Shown here in pieces: positions 1-9,181 of a stretch of 64,000 bases of DNA. Both the position numbers and the translations under genes were made by a program. The notes under the pieces were generated by a model that was given only the letters and a program-made list of their open reading frames with translations, ran no database searches and had not been told where the DNA came from. The DNA lies in assembly GCA_016288055.1 (NCBI GenBank), contig JAEEXZ010000004.1, positions 1 through 64,000 of the forward strand, given 5' to 3'. The stretch's first letter is position 1, and each line of letters begins with the position of its first letter. This DNA is from Bacteroidales bacterium (GTDB lineage: Bacteria; Bacteroidota; Bacteroidia; Bacteroidales; UBA932).

Positions 1-209
1 CCAACGACGCCTGCGCCGAGGCGATCGGCCAGTTCATGCATCCCGGGCTCCGGAATCTGTTCCTGTGCCACCTCAGCGGCAACAACAACACACCCGAACT
101 GGCCTACGACAGCGCCCGCGCCGCCCTTCAGGCCGCCGGCGTGAAGCCCGGCACCATCTCTCTGCGCGTACTCAAGCGGGGCATCGCCTCTCCCCTGCTG
201 GTGCTTTAG
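1..209 (+). CDS. MBL-fold metallo-hydrolase, C-terminal end only
   Basis: The window opens inside this gene; the frame beginning at base 3 stays open for 68 codons and stops with TAG at 207-209. The visible tail contains HLSGNNNTPELA, which resembles the C-terminal segment of YycJ/WalJ-type metallo-beta-lactamase-fold hydrolases, where a late His belongs to the metal site. The catalytic HxHxDH motif would lie upstream of the window. It converges on the barrel gene, with the two stop codons overlapping by 4 bp. Family assignment rests on a short tail, so confidence is moderate. Confidence 0.6.
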   Translation, partial: NDACAEAIGQFMHPGLRNLFLCHLSGNNNTPELAYDSARAALQAAGVKPGTISLRVLKRGIASPLLVL

Positions 210-793
210 AAGCGGTAACCCACACCCAGGGCGAAGAGGCCGGCGGTCCAGCCGTAGCCTAAGACCATATTGGCATAGACATTTCCGCCGATTTCCATGC
301 CGAAGGGCGATATCTGCCAGCTGAAGCGGCAGTCGGTCTTGCTCACCGTGTCGCCGGACAGGGTTTCCTCGAAGGTACGGGTACGGAGACCAGCGCTCAC
401 GCTGCCGTACAGGCTCAGGAAGGAGGCCTTGTGGTAATACACACGGAATTCCGGCATCACGTATAGGATGGTTTCGCGCTCCTGCAGCAGGGCGGGGCCG
501 CCTTCCAGTGTATTGAAGGCAAAGTTGGCATACACATTCATACGCACGCAGAAGGGCGTATTGTTAAATGAATAGCCGGCCGACAGCCCTACAGTCGGAA
601 GAATGACGGCGTGCTGGCGGGAGGAATGTGCAAAAGTGATTTCGGAGTTGCTATAGACACGGCCGGAGACATCATCATCACTCCCGCGGTCCAGCAGGGG
701 GTACGACAGGCCGATTTCGACGTTCCAATTCTGGGCCGATGCCGCCGTGAACGCACCCAGCAGCACGATAATGGAAAGGATAAATCTCTTCAT
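206..793 (-). CDS. Secreted outer-membrane beta-barrel-like protein
   Basis: A 195-residue protein with a clear signal peptide (residues 1-20, cleavage after ASA before QNW). The mature part alternates short aromatic-rich strands with Gly/Asn turns and ends in an aromatic residue (GVGYRF), the usual end of an outer-membrane barrel. I recognise no named family; the size fits an 8-stranded OmpW/OmpX-like barrel. It is the last gene of a leftward operon and starts 2 bp after the stop of the lipoprotein gene, suggesting co-translation. Function is unknown. Confidence 0.65.
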   Translation of the reverse strand: MKRFILSIIVLLGAFTAASAQNWNVEIGLSYPLLDRGSDDDVSGRVYSNSEITFAHSSRQHAVILPTVGLSAGYSFNNTPFCVRMNVYANFAFNTLEGGPALLQERETILYVMPEFRVYYHKASFLSLYGSVSAGLRTRTFEETLSGDTVSKTDCRFSWQISPFGMEIGGNVYANMVLGYGWTAGLFALGVGYRF

Positions 794-795
794 GG

Positions 796-1236
796 CTAGT
801 ACCTGGGAATTACACGGAAAAAGCCGTGCCTTACTTCAAATCCTTCTTCAAACACTTCGAATCTGGCGGAAATCCCTCCGCCTATTGCCGTAAACTCAAT
901 CCAGCCCGTCGGATAAACGGTGCGGGTATCCCGAAACACAAACTTCACCGACTCCTGCTGCAGGGGATATACCTTGCCCGTCGTCAGCGGCTCACTATCT
1001 TCCAGGGCCAGGGTAAAAATATACGGCTCTTTCTCCGGAAGGGCGGAAGCGACCGTCCCCGTTAAAGAAAACATGTTGCCGGAATAGCTGACAGAGTAGT
1101 CATTATACATCAGGTACTTGTCCCCGTTGATGTTCATCCTGGCCCCGTCGTTTCCCACACTCTCGTATGGATCCAATTGATACCGGCATCCCGTCAACGA
1201 CAGCGCCGCCAACACAACAAGCAGAATCTTTTTCAT
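796..1236 (-). CDS. Small lipoprotein of unknown function
   Basis: A 146-residue protein starting MKKILLVV with lipobox LTGC, placing the lipidated Cys at residue 17; an upstream in-frame Met (MLFD) at 1248 is less likely because it would put extra residues before the charged n-region. The mature domain is beta-rich with no motif I recognise. It lies 21 bp after the amidase-like gene and 2 bp before the barrel gene, so the three probably serve one envelope function. Confidence 0.65.
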   Translation of the reverse strand: MKKILLVVLAALSLTGCRYQLDPYESVGNDGARMNINGDKYLMYNDYSVSYSGNMFSLTGTVASALPEKEPYIFTLALEDSEPLTTGKVYPLQQESVKFVFRDTRTVYPTGWIEFTAIGGGISARFEVFEEGFEVRHGFFRVIPRY

Positions 1237-1257
1237 ATCGAACAACATTCAATTATC

Positions 1258-4155
1258 CTAAAACTTTTCCAGCACCACCCGGAGCAGGCTCTCCATCTCC
1301 GGAGAGGTTTCCAGCGGGAACCCGAAGGCGGCCACCTTGTAGCCGGGGCCGTTGTACCAGGTAGCGGCTCCGATGTGGGCGCTGTCTCCGTAACGCATGA
1401 GAACAGAGGCCCCGGGGCCGGCAGGCTTGATGCCGTCCGGGCTCTCCACCCGATACACGGAAGGGCTCCAGGAACGGTTGTAATGCACCAGGGGCAGGCC
1501 GCTGCCCCGGACAGGCAGAACGGAACCGGACCGGCTGCCGACATTGGTCACCCACTCGTACCCCAACACGGTTCGCACAAACTGACGCGTCGCTTCGGGC
1601 GCCGCCGGAACGCCCTGGTACACATGGTCCCAGGCATCGGTGCCGATATATGCTCCGGAAATGAGCACATGCCCGCCGGAAGCCGTAAAGCGGCGAAGGG
1701 CAGTCTGCAAGGAATCGGGGAAAACCGGATAACGGTCCGGTACGGCACCGCGGCCCACCCGCGTCGTGACCTGCTTGCCACAAATCACATCCACGGCAAA
1801 GGCACCGCCAAGCCCGTCAAACGCATCGGCGCTGGAAGACTCCACGGCATAACCAGCCTTCAGGATGGCCGCTCCGTGGGCCGCAGCGAAGTCGAAGCTG
1901 TTGCCGGCGACCGGTTTCCCGGCCTGGTCCATATAGCTGCCGCCGAAGCCGGGATTGTCATCGTCGGTCCAGGCACGGCTGCGGTCGAACTCGTTCACGG
2001 GGCCCGCAAAATGAATGTCCCGGCCCCACGGAACGCCGCTGTCGGTTTCGTCCAGGAAGCCTGCATACTGGGGCGTATCAAACCACACAGGGGGTGCCAC
2101 GCGGGTGAAATCGTTCACAACCTGCACCCGGCGGGCCTGCAGGGAAGGATACCCCGCACAGAGAATCTCCGAGGGGAAACTCTCGCCGCCCTCGTTACAG
2201 GCCGTAATCTTATAGGAATACAACTTTCCCGCCTCCATGGGAAGCGTGACCGAAGTCCCCTTCACATCAAAACCGGCATCAAAACCGCCGTCCCCTACGC
2301 GGGTGTAAACCCTGTAAAAGCCGGGCTTTGCAGTAGGTTCCAGCTCATCCTCCGTGGGTTCCCAGCTAAGGACGGCCTTGCCCTGCACCAAATCTACCTT
2401 GAAGGCATGCACCGGCAGCGGCTGCACGGCATAGTCGCAGCCGTAGCGCGCGCTCAGGTACTTGAGCATGCCTTTGTACACGGCACGGGCGGCCGTGAAG
2501 CGGAACGAGGGATCCAGCCCGTAGCGCATATCGGCAAAATTCAGGTGCGAAAGCAGTTCCAGCAGGAGGGCCGGCACGTTGGGCGTCCGGCTCTCGCTGT
2601 AGGAACGGTCCCACAGCTGGCGGCGCGTCCAGGAAGGTTCGTAAAGCGCACGGATGTCGTTCACAACTTGTGTCTGCACCAGATCGCTGTACAGACGGCT
2701 GTTCATGCGGTCCTCGCCGCCGGGGAAGCGGACCTCCCCCTTGTTCGTCCGGGTATAGATGGCCAGCGTGCCGATGATAGAATCGTTCGGCGTCGTGCCA
2801 GCGTCGGTGTGCCAGGCCAGCGAAAGGTCCACGGGCACCTTGCGGGAAACCATTTCCTGCACCCAGGCGCCCCGGCCCGCATAATCTTTCGTATAGTCGT
2901 CGTTCCAGTCGTCGAAGAGGGTGCTGTCGATGCCGGCGTACTGCAGTTGGTACAACGCGCCCTCCACGAAAGAAGGCATGCCGGAAATCTCACCGCCGCG
3001 CTCGACCTTTCCCATTCCGCCGCCGAAGCGGACGGCATCGGCCGACACAACCCCCTTGGCGCTGCTGCGGGCCGATAATTCCACGTACCCGTCCGTCCCT
3101 TTGTCAAAGAGGTAGGTGCCCAGATAAACCCAGGTGCCGCCACCCATCTGCTGGTTGACGTGCAGCAGCCGGCGGCCGCCCAGACAGTGGACGGTGTAAC
3201 GCGCGTCGGTGGTGCTGCCGGGAAGGCTCCTGTAGGAGACGTAAACGGCATATTCGCCCTTTTCGGGGATGTCGGGGCGCCAGACGGCGCGGGGGGCATC
3301 GGCCTTGTCGGAGACTACGGCGTCGGTCTTTCGGGCCGATCCCATCGTGAAGGGATTCTCCCCGAACGCGTACACCTCCTTCGCATCGGCGAATCCGGTG
3401 CCGGCGTCGGTCCATCGGCCCGTCTCGCTGTAGCGGCCCTTGCGGCGGACGCTTTCTCCGCGGGGGCCGTCGAAGGCTTCGTCGTTGTCACAGACGACCT
3501 CCCGGGTCTGGATATCGCGCTCGCGGGGGCACAGGAGGACGGCACCGGCGTTCTCCAGCATGGGCATGAGGAACGGGACCACATAGCTTTGCGTATAGAT
3601 GTCCTCAAGGGTACGGTGATTGGGCGAACGCTGCCACTCCCAGCGGCCGTTTTCTTCCTCGTAGTAATAGCCGTGGCTCTGCCAGAGGGCGATGTGGCGG
3701 CCGCTGAGGCCTTTCGTCCAGGCCTTGTCTCCCCGCACGAGGGCAGGGGTCTTTCCACGCTGATCGGCTACGCGGAACCTGGTAGGGAGCGGTTTTCCAT
3801 CGGCCTTCAGCTCGGGCATGGGAAGGTCCGCGAAGAGCTGCTTTCCGGCGTAGAGATTGCCCAGCTTATAACCGTGGCGGATGCCGCGGGAGAGCGACTC
3901 CACCTGCGCACGGAACCACTCGGGGTCCCCTTCGCGCCAGGGGAAAGCGCTGGAGTTCTGGGAGAAATACAGGTCCAGGGTGTTGCCACGCACCAGGGCC
4001 TTGTCCACCTTGAAATAGCTCACGACGCCGGTGCGGCGGAAGAGGCGCTGTTGAAGGGAATCACAGACCGGGTTGAAGTCTTTTGCACGTGGTTTTTGGG
4101 CCTGGAGAGGCAGGAAGGCTGCGGCCAGGGCGATGGTCAGAAGAAAACGCTTCAT
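1258..4155 (-). CDS. Secreted amidase_3-like protein with golvesin-type domain
   Basis: A 965-residue exported protein (signal peptide residues 1-20, MKRFLLTI...LQAQ). The layout resembles Bacteroidetes proteins labelled golvesin C-terminal-like or xanthan lyase: an N-acetylmuramoyl-L-alanine amidase_3 fold whose zinc ligands appear to be His161 (QSHGY), Glu184 and His449 (LAWHTDAG), with a golvesin-like beta-sandwich inserted at about 290-380. A fibronectin-III-like stretch and a further domain follow. Peptidoglycan amidase activity is inferred, and the first motif is HGY instead of the usual HGG. Start chosen at the Met before the signal peptide; ATGA overlap with the VanZ gene, so likely translationally coupled. 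Confidence 0.7.
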   Translation of the reverse strand: MKRFLLTIALAAAFLPLQAQKPRAKDFNPVCDSLQQRLFRRTGVVSYFKVDKALVRGNTLDLYFSQNSSAFPWREGDPEWFRAQVESLSRGIRHGYKLGNLYAGKQLFADLPMPELKADGKPLPTRFRVADQRGKTPALVRGDKAWTKGLSGRHIALWQSHGYYYEEENGRWEWQRSPNHRTLEDIYTQSYVVPFLMPMLENAGAVLLCPRERDIQTREVVCDNDEAFDGPRGESVRRKGRYSETGRWTDAGTGFADAKEVYAFGENPFTMGSARKTDAVVSDKADAPRAVWRPDIPEKGEYAVYVSYRSLPGSTTDARYTVHCLGGRRLLHVNQQMGGGTWVYLGTYLFDKGTDGYVELSARSSAKGVVSADAVRFGGGMGKVERGGEISGMPSFVEGALYQLQYAGIDSTLFDDWNDDYTKDYAGRGAWVQEMVSRKVPVDLSLAWHTDAGTTPNDSIIGTLAIYTRTNKGEVRFPGGEDRMNSRLYSDLVQTQVVNDIRALYEPSWTRRQLWDRSYSESRTPNVPALLLELLSHLNFADMRYGLDPSFRFTAARAVYKGMLKYLSARYGCDYAVQPLPVHAFKVDLVQGKAVLSWEPTEDELEPTAKPGFYRVYTRVGDGGFDAGFDVKGTSVTLPMEAGKLYSYKITACNEGGESFPSEILCAGYPSLQARRVQVVNDFTRVAPPVWFDTPQYAGFLDETDSGVPWGRDIHFAGPVNEFDRSRAWTDDDNPGFGGSYMDQAGKPVAGNSFDFAAAHGAAILKAGYAVESSSADAFDGLGGAFAVDVICGKQVTTRVGRGAVPDRYPVFPDSLQTALRRFTASGGHVLISGAYIGTDAWDHVYQGVPAAPEATRQFVRTVLGYEWVTNVGSRSGSVLPVRGSGLPLVHYNRSWSPSVYRVESPDGIKPAGPGASVLMRYGDSAHIGAATWYNGPGYKVAAFGFPLETSPEMESLLRVVLEKF

Positions 4156-4553
4156 TTTTTCTGTTTTCGGATATCCCAGATGGTTATCAGAATAGAACCG
4201 AGGAGAAGGGCGGCGGAGTCGGCGACAAAGTCCAGCGCATCTCCGCTGCGATAGTCGGTCAGGGAAGCCTGGCCCCATTCCGTTCCGACGGCGATGATCA
4301 GGCCAACAACAAGGGTTACCCCCACGAACATCAGGGTATGGGGAACCGTCTTGGTGTACTGGTCAAAGGCAAGGAAGGCCAGGATGGGGAAAGGGAAGAA
4401 CATGCAAAAATGCACCAGTTTGTCGGTGGGGATGCCCCAGAGGTTCAGTTCGATGGACGGTGCGTTGTCAAAGCGGCCGAAGCACAGGTACAGCACGGCT
4501 GCGATGTACAGGAAAAACAGGATGCGGAAGGCTATTTTCTGCTTCTGGCTCAT
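4152..4553 (-). CDS. VanZ-like membrane protein
   Basis: A 133-residue integral membrane protein with about four hydrophobic segments and the VanZ-family signature: DKLVHF in the second segment, then GTEWGQ followed by RSGDALDFVAD before the last helix. VanZ relatives include a teicoplanin-resistance determinant, but most Bacteroidetes copies are of unknown function, so resistance should not be inferred. It overlaps the ABC exporter stop by 1 bp (TAATG) and the following amidase-like gene by ATGA. Confidence 0.8.
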   Translation of the reverse strand: MSQKQKIAFRILFFLYIAAVLYLCFGRFDNAPSIELNLWGIPTDKLVHFCMFFPFPILAFLAFDQYTKTVPHTLMFVGVTLVVGLIIAVGTEWGQASLTDYRSGDALDFVADSAALLLGSILITIWDIRKQKK

Positions 4554-6406
4554 TACAACGCCTGCATGTCATTGAGTTTCTTATAGTAGCCGCCAAGGGC
4601 GATGAGTTCTTCGTGGCGTCCGCGCTCCACGATGTGTCCTTCATGCATGACGATGATTTCATCGGCATTCTTGATGGTGGAGAGACGGTGGGCGATGGCG
4701 ATGGTGGTGCGGCTGCTCATGAGCTTGTCCAGGGCGTCCTGCACCATACGTTCGCTCTCGGTATCAAGGGATGCGGTGGCCTCGTCCAGGATGAGGATGG
4801 GCGGATTCTTGAGGATGGCGCGGGCGATGGAAAGCCGCTGGCGCTGCCCGCCGGAGAGTTTGCTGCCGCGGTCGCCGATGTTGGTCTGGTAGCCGTCTTC
4901 CTTCTCCATGATGAAATCGTGGGCGTTGGCAATCTTGGCGGCGGCGATGACCTGTTCCTCGGTGGCGCCTTCGACGCCGAAGGCAATGTTGTTGAAGATG
5001 GTGTCGTTGAACAAGATGGGCTCCTGGTTCACATTGCCCATCAGGGCGCGGAGGTCTTTCACATTCACCTCGCGAAGGTCCTTCCCGTCTATGGTGATGC
5101 GGCCGCCGGTCACGTCCCAGAAACGGGGAATGAGGTCCACCAGGGTGGATTTGCCGGCGCCGGACTCACCCACGATGGCTATCATCTTGCCGCGGGGAAT
5201 CTCCAGGTTCACATGGTCCAGGATCTGGCGGGAACCGTCGTAGGAGAAGGAGACGTCTTCCAGCCGGATGCTGTGCTCAAAAGCGGTGAGGGGCTTGGGC
5301 TGGGCGGGATCCTTGATGGGGTTCTCGGCCTCCAGCACCTTGTTGATGCGTTCCATGGAAGCCAGGCCCTTACGCACGCCGTATGCGGCGCGGGACAGTT
5401 CCTTGATGGGCTCGATGACGGAGTAGAGAATCACCAGGAAATAGATAAAGGTGGAGGCGTCCATGAAATTGCTCTGGCCGAAGAGGCCCTTGCCGTTGAT
5501 GATCATGACGCCGCCTACGCAGAGCACGATCATGAGCATGACCGTGCCCAGGAACTCGCTCACGGGGTGTGCGGTCGCCTGCCGGGTGCTCACGCGGGCA
5601 ATCTTGCGGCGCATGCGGTCCGTGATATCCTGGAAGCGGGCACGCATGGTCTTTTCGGCATTGAAGGCCTTGATGACGCGCAGGCCGCCCAGGGTTTCGT
5701 CCACCTGGCTCATGGTGTCCGACCACAGGGCCTGCGCCTCAAGCGAGCTGCGCTTGAGCTGCTTGCCGATGAGGCCCATCACCCATACGAAGGCCGGTGC
5801 GAACACAATGGTGAAGGCCATCATCTCCGGGCTCACCCAGGTGAGGAAGCCAAAGTAAATGACAATGAGGATGGGATCCTTGATGAGCATGGAAATGGAT
5901 GCCAGGATGGAGTTTTCCACTTCCGACACGTCCCCGGTGATGCGGGCCACGATGTCGCCCTTCCGTTCCTCGGTGAAGAAGCCGATGGGCAGGCTTAGGA
6001 TGCGGTTGTAGATGCGGCAACGGAGTTCCTTCACGATTCCCGTGGAGATGGGGATCATCACGGCGTTGGATCCGAAGTAGCAGCTGGTTTTGAGGGCAGT
6101 GAAGAAAATCATGATACCCGCCAGCATAAACAGGGTGGCGCCGGCTCCGTACGTGGCGGCGATATCCGACACGTAGTAGTAGAAGTTGTTGATGGCCTTG
6201 TCCTTGAAAGCCAGGTCGCTGTCCCAGGGAATGAACTCATAGACCGTGCTGTCCACCCTGAACAGGATATTGAGGATGGGCACCAGCAGGGCGAACGAGA
6301 AAATATTGAACACGGCGCTGAGAATGTTGAGCACGACGGCTCCCGCCAGATGTCCCTTATACGGAGCGGCATACTGCCGCATGATTTTCGTGAAGTCTTT
6401 TAACAT
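4553..6406 (-). CDS. ABC exporter, fused permease and ATPase
   Basis: A 617-residue half-transporter. The N-terminal part is a six-helix exporter domain; the C-terminal nucleotide-binding domain has Walker A GESGAGKST, signature LSGGQRQR, Walker B ILILDEATA and the switch His in IAIAHRLS. This is the MsbA-like class (lipid, drug or peptide export); the substrate cannot be read from sequence. The start MLKDFTKI at 6406 is preferred because the longer reading at 6448 would run through the -7 promoter box at 6413-6420. It leads the operon with the VanZ-like, amidase-like, lipoprotein and barrel genes, suggesting an envelope role. Confidence 0.85.
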   Translation of the reverse strand: MLKDFTKIMRQYAAPYKGHLAGAVVLNILSAVFNIFSFALLVPILNILFRVDSTVYEFIPWDSDLAFKDKAINNFYYYVSDIAATYGAGATLFMLAGIMIFFTALKTSCYFGSNAVMIPISTGIVKELRCRIYNRILSLPIGFFTEERKGDIVARITGDVSEVENSILASISMLIKDPILIVIYFGFLTWVSPEMMAFTIVFAPAFVWVMGLIGKQLKRSSLEAQALWSDTMSQVDETLGGLRVIKAFNAEKTMRARFQDITDRMRRKIARVSTRQATAHPVSEFLGTVMLMIVLCVGGVMIINGKGLFGQSNFMDASTFIYFLVILYSVIEPIKELSRAAYGVRKGLASMERINKVLEAENPIKDPAQPKPLTAFEHSIRLEDVSFSYDGSRQILDHVNLEIPRGKMIAIVGESGAGKSTLVDLIPRFWDVTGGRITIDGKDLREVNVKDLRALMGNVNQEPILFNDTIFNNIAFGVEGATEEQVIAAAKIANAHDFIMEKEDGYQTNIGDRGSKLSGGQRQRLSIARAILKNPPILILDEATASLDTESERMVQDALDKLMSSRTTIAIAHRLSTIKNADEIIVMHEGHIVERGRHEELIALGGYYKKLNDMQAL

Positions 6407-6412
6407 AACTTG

Positions 6413-6420
6413 CAAAGATA
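6413..6420 (-). promoter_or_regulatory. -7 box TATCTTTG of the ABC exporter operon
   Basis: On the minus strand this is TATCTTTG, a full match to the Bacteroides -7 consensus TAnnTTTG, preceded by TTTTTCG and followed by C. Only 6 nt separate it from the ATG at 6406, so the transcript probably begins at or next to the start codon. No good TTTG -33 element is seen at 19-21 bp. Confidence 0.6.
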
Positions 6421-6491
6421 CGAAAAATCGGGCAAAAGCGATAGCCATCGGCCCTGCTTCGCAACTCCCTGTCTTTCAGACCGATACGCAA

Positions 6492-6521
6492 CCACGGGTG
6501 CACCGTACGGTGCACCCGTGG
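6492..6521. repeat. Perfect 30-bp palindrome between argS and the ABC exporter
   Basis: The left arm ccacgggtgcaccgt is followed directly by its exact reverse complement, giving 15 paired bases with no spacer. It lies 44 bp after the argS stop. Neither side has a T-run, so it is not a standard intrinsic terminator; it could still fold in the mRNA or act as a protein-binding site. Confidence 0.7.
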
Positions 6522-6565
6522 AGTTATAAAGCGCTGAGGAGCAGCAACTTACGCACCAGCGAAAG

Positions 6566-8293
6566 TTACATGCGCTCAGGGAGGTCGATGCCCAGGAGGG
6601 CCATGGCGCTTCTGAGGACGCGGGCCATGAGGGCGATGAGGGCGAGGCGGTATTTGAGGACGGCCTCGTCGGATTCCTTCAGGATGGGAGTGTCGTGATA
6701 GTACTGGTTAAACTCCTTGGCCAGGTCGTAGGCGTAGTTGGCGATGACGGCAGGGCTCAGCGCGGCGCCGGCCTCGGCCACCTTGGCGGGATAGAGGCCC
6801 AGCAGCTTCACCAGACGCACTTCTTTGGCCGAGGGCTCGACGCCCAGGACATCGGCCGGGCCGAAGGACACGGTAGCCTTGCGCAGAATGCTGCAGATAC
6901 GGGCGTGCGTGTACTGGATGAAGGGACCTGTGTTGCCGTTGAAGTCGATAGACTCCTTGGGGTTGAAGAGCATGGTCTTCTTGGGATCCACCTTGATGAT
7001 GAAATACTTCAGGGCGCCCAGGCCGATCATGTGATACAGACGGTCCTTCTCCTCTTCGGACATATCGGCCAGCTTGCCGCTTTCCTCGGAGGTCTTTTTG
7101 GCTTCCTCGTACATGCTCTGGATGAGGTCGTCGGCATCGACGACTGTCCCCTCGCGGGATTTCATCTTGCCTTCCGGAAGCTCCACCATGCCGTAGGAGA
7201 GGTGGTAGATCTGGCTGGCCCAGTCAAAGCCCAGCTTGGCCAGGATGAGCTTGAGCACCTGGAAGTGGTAGTCCTGCTCATTACCCACCACATACACGTG
7301 GGAATCCAGATTGTAGTTAGCGAAGCGGCGCTCGGCGGTGCCCAGGTCCTGGGTGATATAGACGGAGGTTCCGTCTCCGCGGAGAACGAGCTTGCGGTCC
7401 AGGCCGTCGGCGGTGAGGTCGCACCATACGGAGCCGTCGGGATCTTTCACGAAGGCGCCCATATCCAGGCCCTTCTGGACCAATTCCTTACCCAGAAGGT
7501 AAGTATCGTGCTCATAGTCCACCTTGTCAAAGGAAATGCCCAGAGCCTTGTAGGTCTCGTCAAATCCCTTGAACACCCAGCCGTTCATCATGGTCCAGAG
7601 CTCCCGTACATGCGGGTCCCCGGCTTCCCAGTCCACCAGCATCTTGTGCACCTCGTCAATGATTTCCGGGTGCTCCTTTTCCATTTTGGCATAGGCCACA
7701 TAGCAGTCTCCCACCAGGTGGTCGCCTTTCTTGCCGGTGCTTTCGGGGGTGGCGCCGTCAAACAGCTTCTCCCAGGCATACATGCTCTTGCAGATATGTA
7801 CGCCGCGGTCATTCACCAGCGTTGCCTTGATGACCTCGTTGCCGCACGCCTTGAGGATGCGGGACACGCTGTCTCCCAAAAGATTATTACGGATATGGCC
7901 CAGGTGAAGGGGCTTGTTCGTGTTGGGGGAAGAGAACTCCACCATGATACGCTTGCCGGTGGAGGGCAGCTGGCCAAAGGCTTCGTCGGAAGCCATGGCC
8001 TGAAGACTCTCATTCCAGTAAACCGGCGAGAACGACAGGTTCAGGAAACCTTTCACGCTGTTAAAGGCCGATATCTCCGGCACATTGTCCACCAGCCACT
8101 GGCCGATGGCATTGCCGGTGGCGTCGGGAGCCTGACGGGTGATCTTCAGAAGAGGGAACGTGACCAGCGTGTAATCTCCCTCGAACTCCTTGCGGGTAAC
8201 AGAAACCTGAAGTGACGTTTCCGCCACTTCAGTTCCATAGATTGCCAGAATGGCCGCTGCGGCCTTCTGCTGAATAAACTGCTCTGCGCTCAT
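6566..8293 (-). CDS. argS: Arginine--tRNA ligase
   Basis: Charges tRNA-Arg with arginine using ATP. The 575-residue protein shows the class I synthetase motifs HLGH at residues 130-133 (within SSPNTNKPLHLGH) and KMKSR at 376-380, an N-terminal Add-1-like domain, and a C-terminal anticodon-binding helical domain ending ALLGIDLPERM. The length is normal for the family. The start codon overlaps the rpoD stop (TAATG), so argS is the third gene of htrA-rpoD-argS. Confidence 0.95.
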   Translation of the reverse strand: MSAEQFIQQKAAAAILAIYGTEVAETSLQVSVTRKEFEGDYTLVTFPLLKITRQAPDATGNAIGQWLVDNVPEISAFNSVKGFLNLSFSPVYWNESLQAMASDEAFGQLPSTGKRIMVEFSSPNTNKPLHLGHIRNNLLGDSVSRILKACGNEVIKATLVNDRGVHICKSMYAWEKLFDGATPESTGKKGDHLVGDCYVAYAKMEKEHPEIIDEVHKMLVDWEAGDPHVRELWTMMNGWVFKGFDETYKALGISFDKVDYEHDTYLLGKELVQKGLDMGAFVKDPDGSVWCDLTADGLDRKLVLRGDGTSVYITQDLGTAERRFANYNLDSHVYVVGNEQDYHFQVLKLILAKLGFDWASQIYHLSYGMVELPEGKMKSREGTVVDADDLIQSMYEEAKKTSEESGKLADMSEEEKDRLYHMIGLGALKYFIIKVDPKKTMLFNPKESIDFNGNTGPFIQYTHARICSILRKATVSFGPADVLGVEPSAKEVRLVKLLGLYPAKVAEAGAALSPAVIANYAYDLAKEFNQYYHDTPILKESDEAVLKYRLALIALMARVLRSAMALLGIDLPERM

Positions 8294-9153
8294 TATCCCA
8301 GGTAGCTCTTAAGAAGTTTGCTGCGGGACGGGCTCTTGAGACGGCGGATAGCCTTCTCCTTGATCTGGCGCACACGCTCGCGGGTGAGGCCGAAACGCTC
8401 GCCGATTTCCTCAAGCGTCATTTCCTGGCAGCCGATGCCGAAGAAACTCTTGATGATTTCACGCTCACGGTCCGTGAGGGTGCTCAGGGCGCGCTCGATT
8501 TCTGTATTGAGGCTTTCGTTTACCAGGCCACGGTCTGCGGACGGGGAGTCATCGTTGGGAATGACATCCAGCAGGCTGTTGTCCTCTCCTTCCACGAAGG
8601 GAGCGTCCACGCTGACGTGACGGGAGCCCACACGCAGGGTATCGGAAATCTTGTCCTTGGGGACGTCGATCATCTCGGAGAGTTCCTCGTTCGTAGGCTG
8701 GCGTTCGTTTTCCTGCTCAAAACGGGTGAGGGCCTTGTTGATCTTATTCAGGGAACCCACCTGGTTGAGGGGCAGACGGACGATACGGCTCTGCTCTGCG
8801 AGGGCCTGCAGAATGCTCTGGCGAATCCACCACACGGCGTAGGAGATGAACTTGAAACCACGGGTTTCATCGAACTTCTCGGCGGCTTTGATCAGACCCA
8901 GGTTGCCTTCGTTGATAAGGTCCGGAAGACTGAGACCCTGGTTCTGGTACTGCTTGGCCACGGACACCACGAAACGCAGATTTGCGCGGGTAAGTTTCTC
9001 AAGGGCTTCCTGGTCTCCTTTACGGATCCTCTGTGCCAGTTCCACTTCTTCGTCCGGGGTGACCAGCTCTTCGCGGCCGATCTCCTGCAGGTACTTGTCC
9101 AGCGACGCGCTTTCGCGGTTGGTGATGGACTTGGTAATTTTTAATTGCCTCAT
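8293..9153 (-). CDS. rpoD: Primary RNA polymerase sigma factor, RpoD/SigA type
   Basis: A 286-residue sigma-70 protein of the short Bacteroidetes type: no region 1.1, conserved region 1.2 at about residues 17-50, region 2 including [14 protein letters not shown] and [13 protein letters not shown], region 3, and region 4 ending in [18 protein letters not shown], the helix-turn-helix that reads the -33 element. Primary factors of this type recognise TTTG / TAnnTTTG promoters, which this window shows repeatedly. It starts 28 bp after htrA and overlaps argS by 1 bp. Confidence 0.95.
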   Translation of the reverse strand: MRQLKITKSITNRESASLDKYLQEIGREELVTPDEEVELAQRIRKGDQEALEKLTRANLRFVVSVAKQYQNQGLSLPDLINEGNLGLIKAAEKFDETRGFKFISYAVWWIRQSILQALAEQSRIVRLPLNQVGSLNKINKALTRFEQENERQPTNEELSEMIDVPKDKISDTLRVGSRHVSVDAPFVEGEDNSLLDVIPNDDSPSADRGLVNESLNTEIERALSTLTDREREIIKSFFGIGCQEMTLEEIGERFGLTRERVRQIKEKAIRRLKSPSRSKLLKSYLG

Positions 9154-9181
9154 TCGTTTAACGGTTACGGTTTCTTTCTAC

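Noticed and set aside
1177-3078. Long rightward open frame of 633 codons
   Set aside because: Antisense to the amidase-like gene; no family motif, and the opposite frame has a signal peptide and catalytic residues.
4152-4553. Glycopeptide resistance gene
   Set aside because: Only a VanZ-like fold is present; no vanA/H/X genes are nearby, and VanZ relatives are common in susceptible bacteria.
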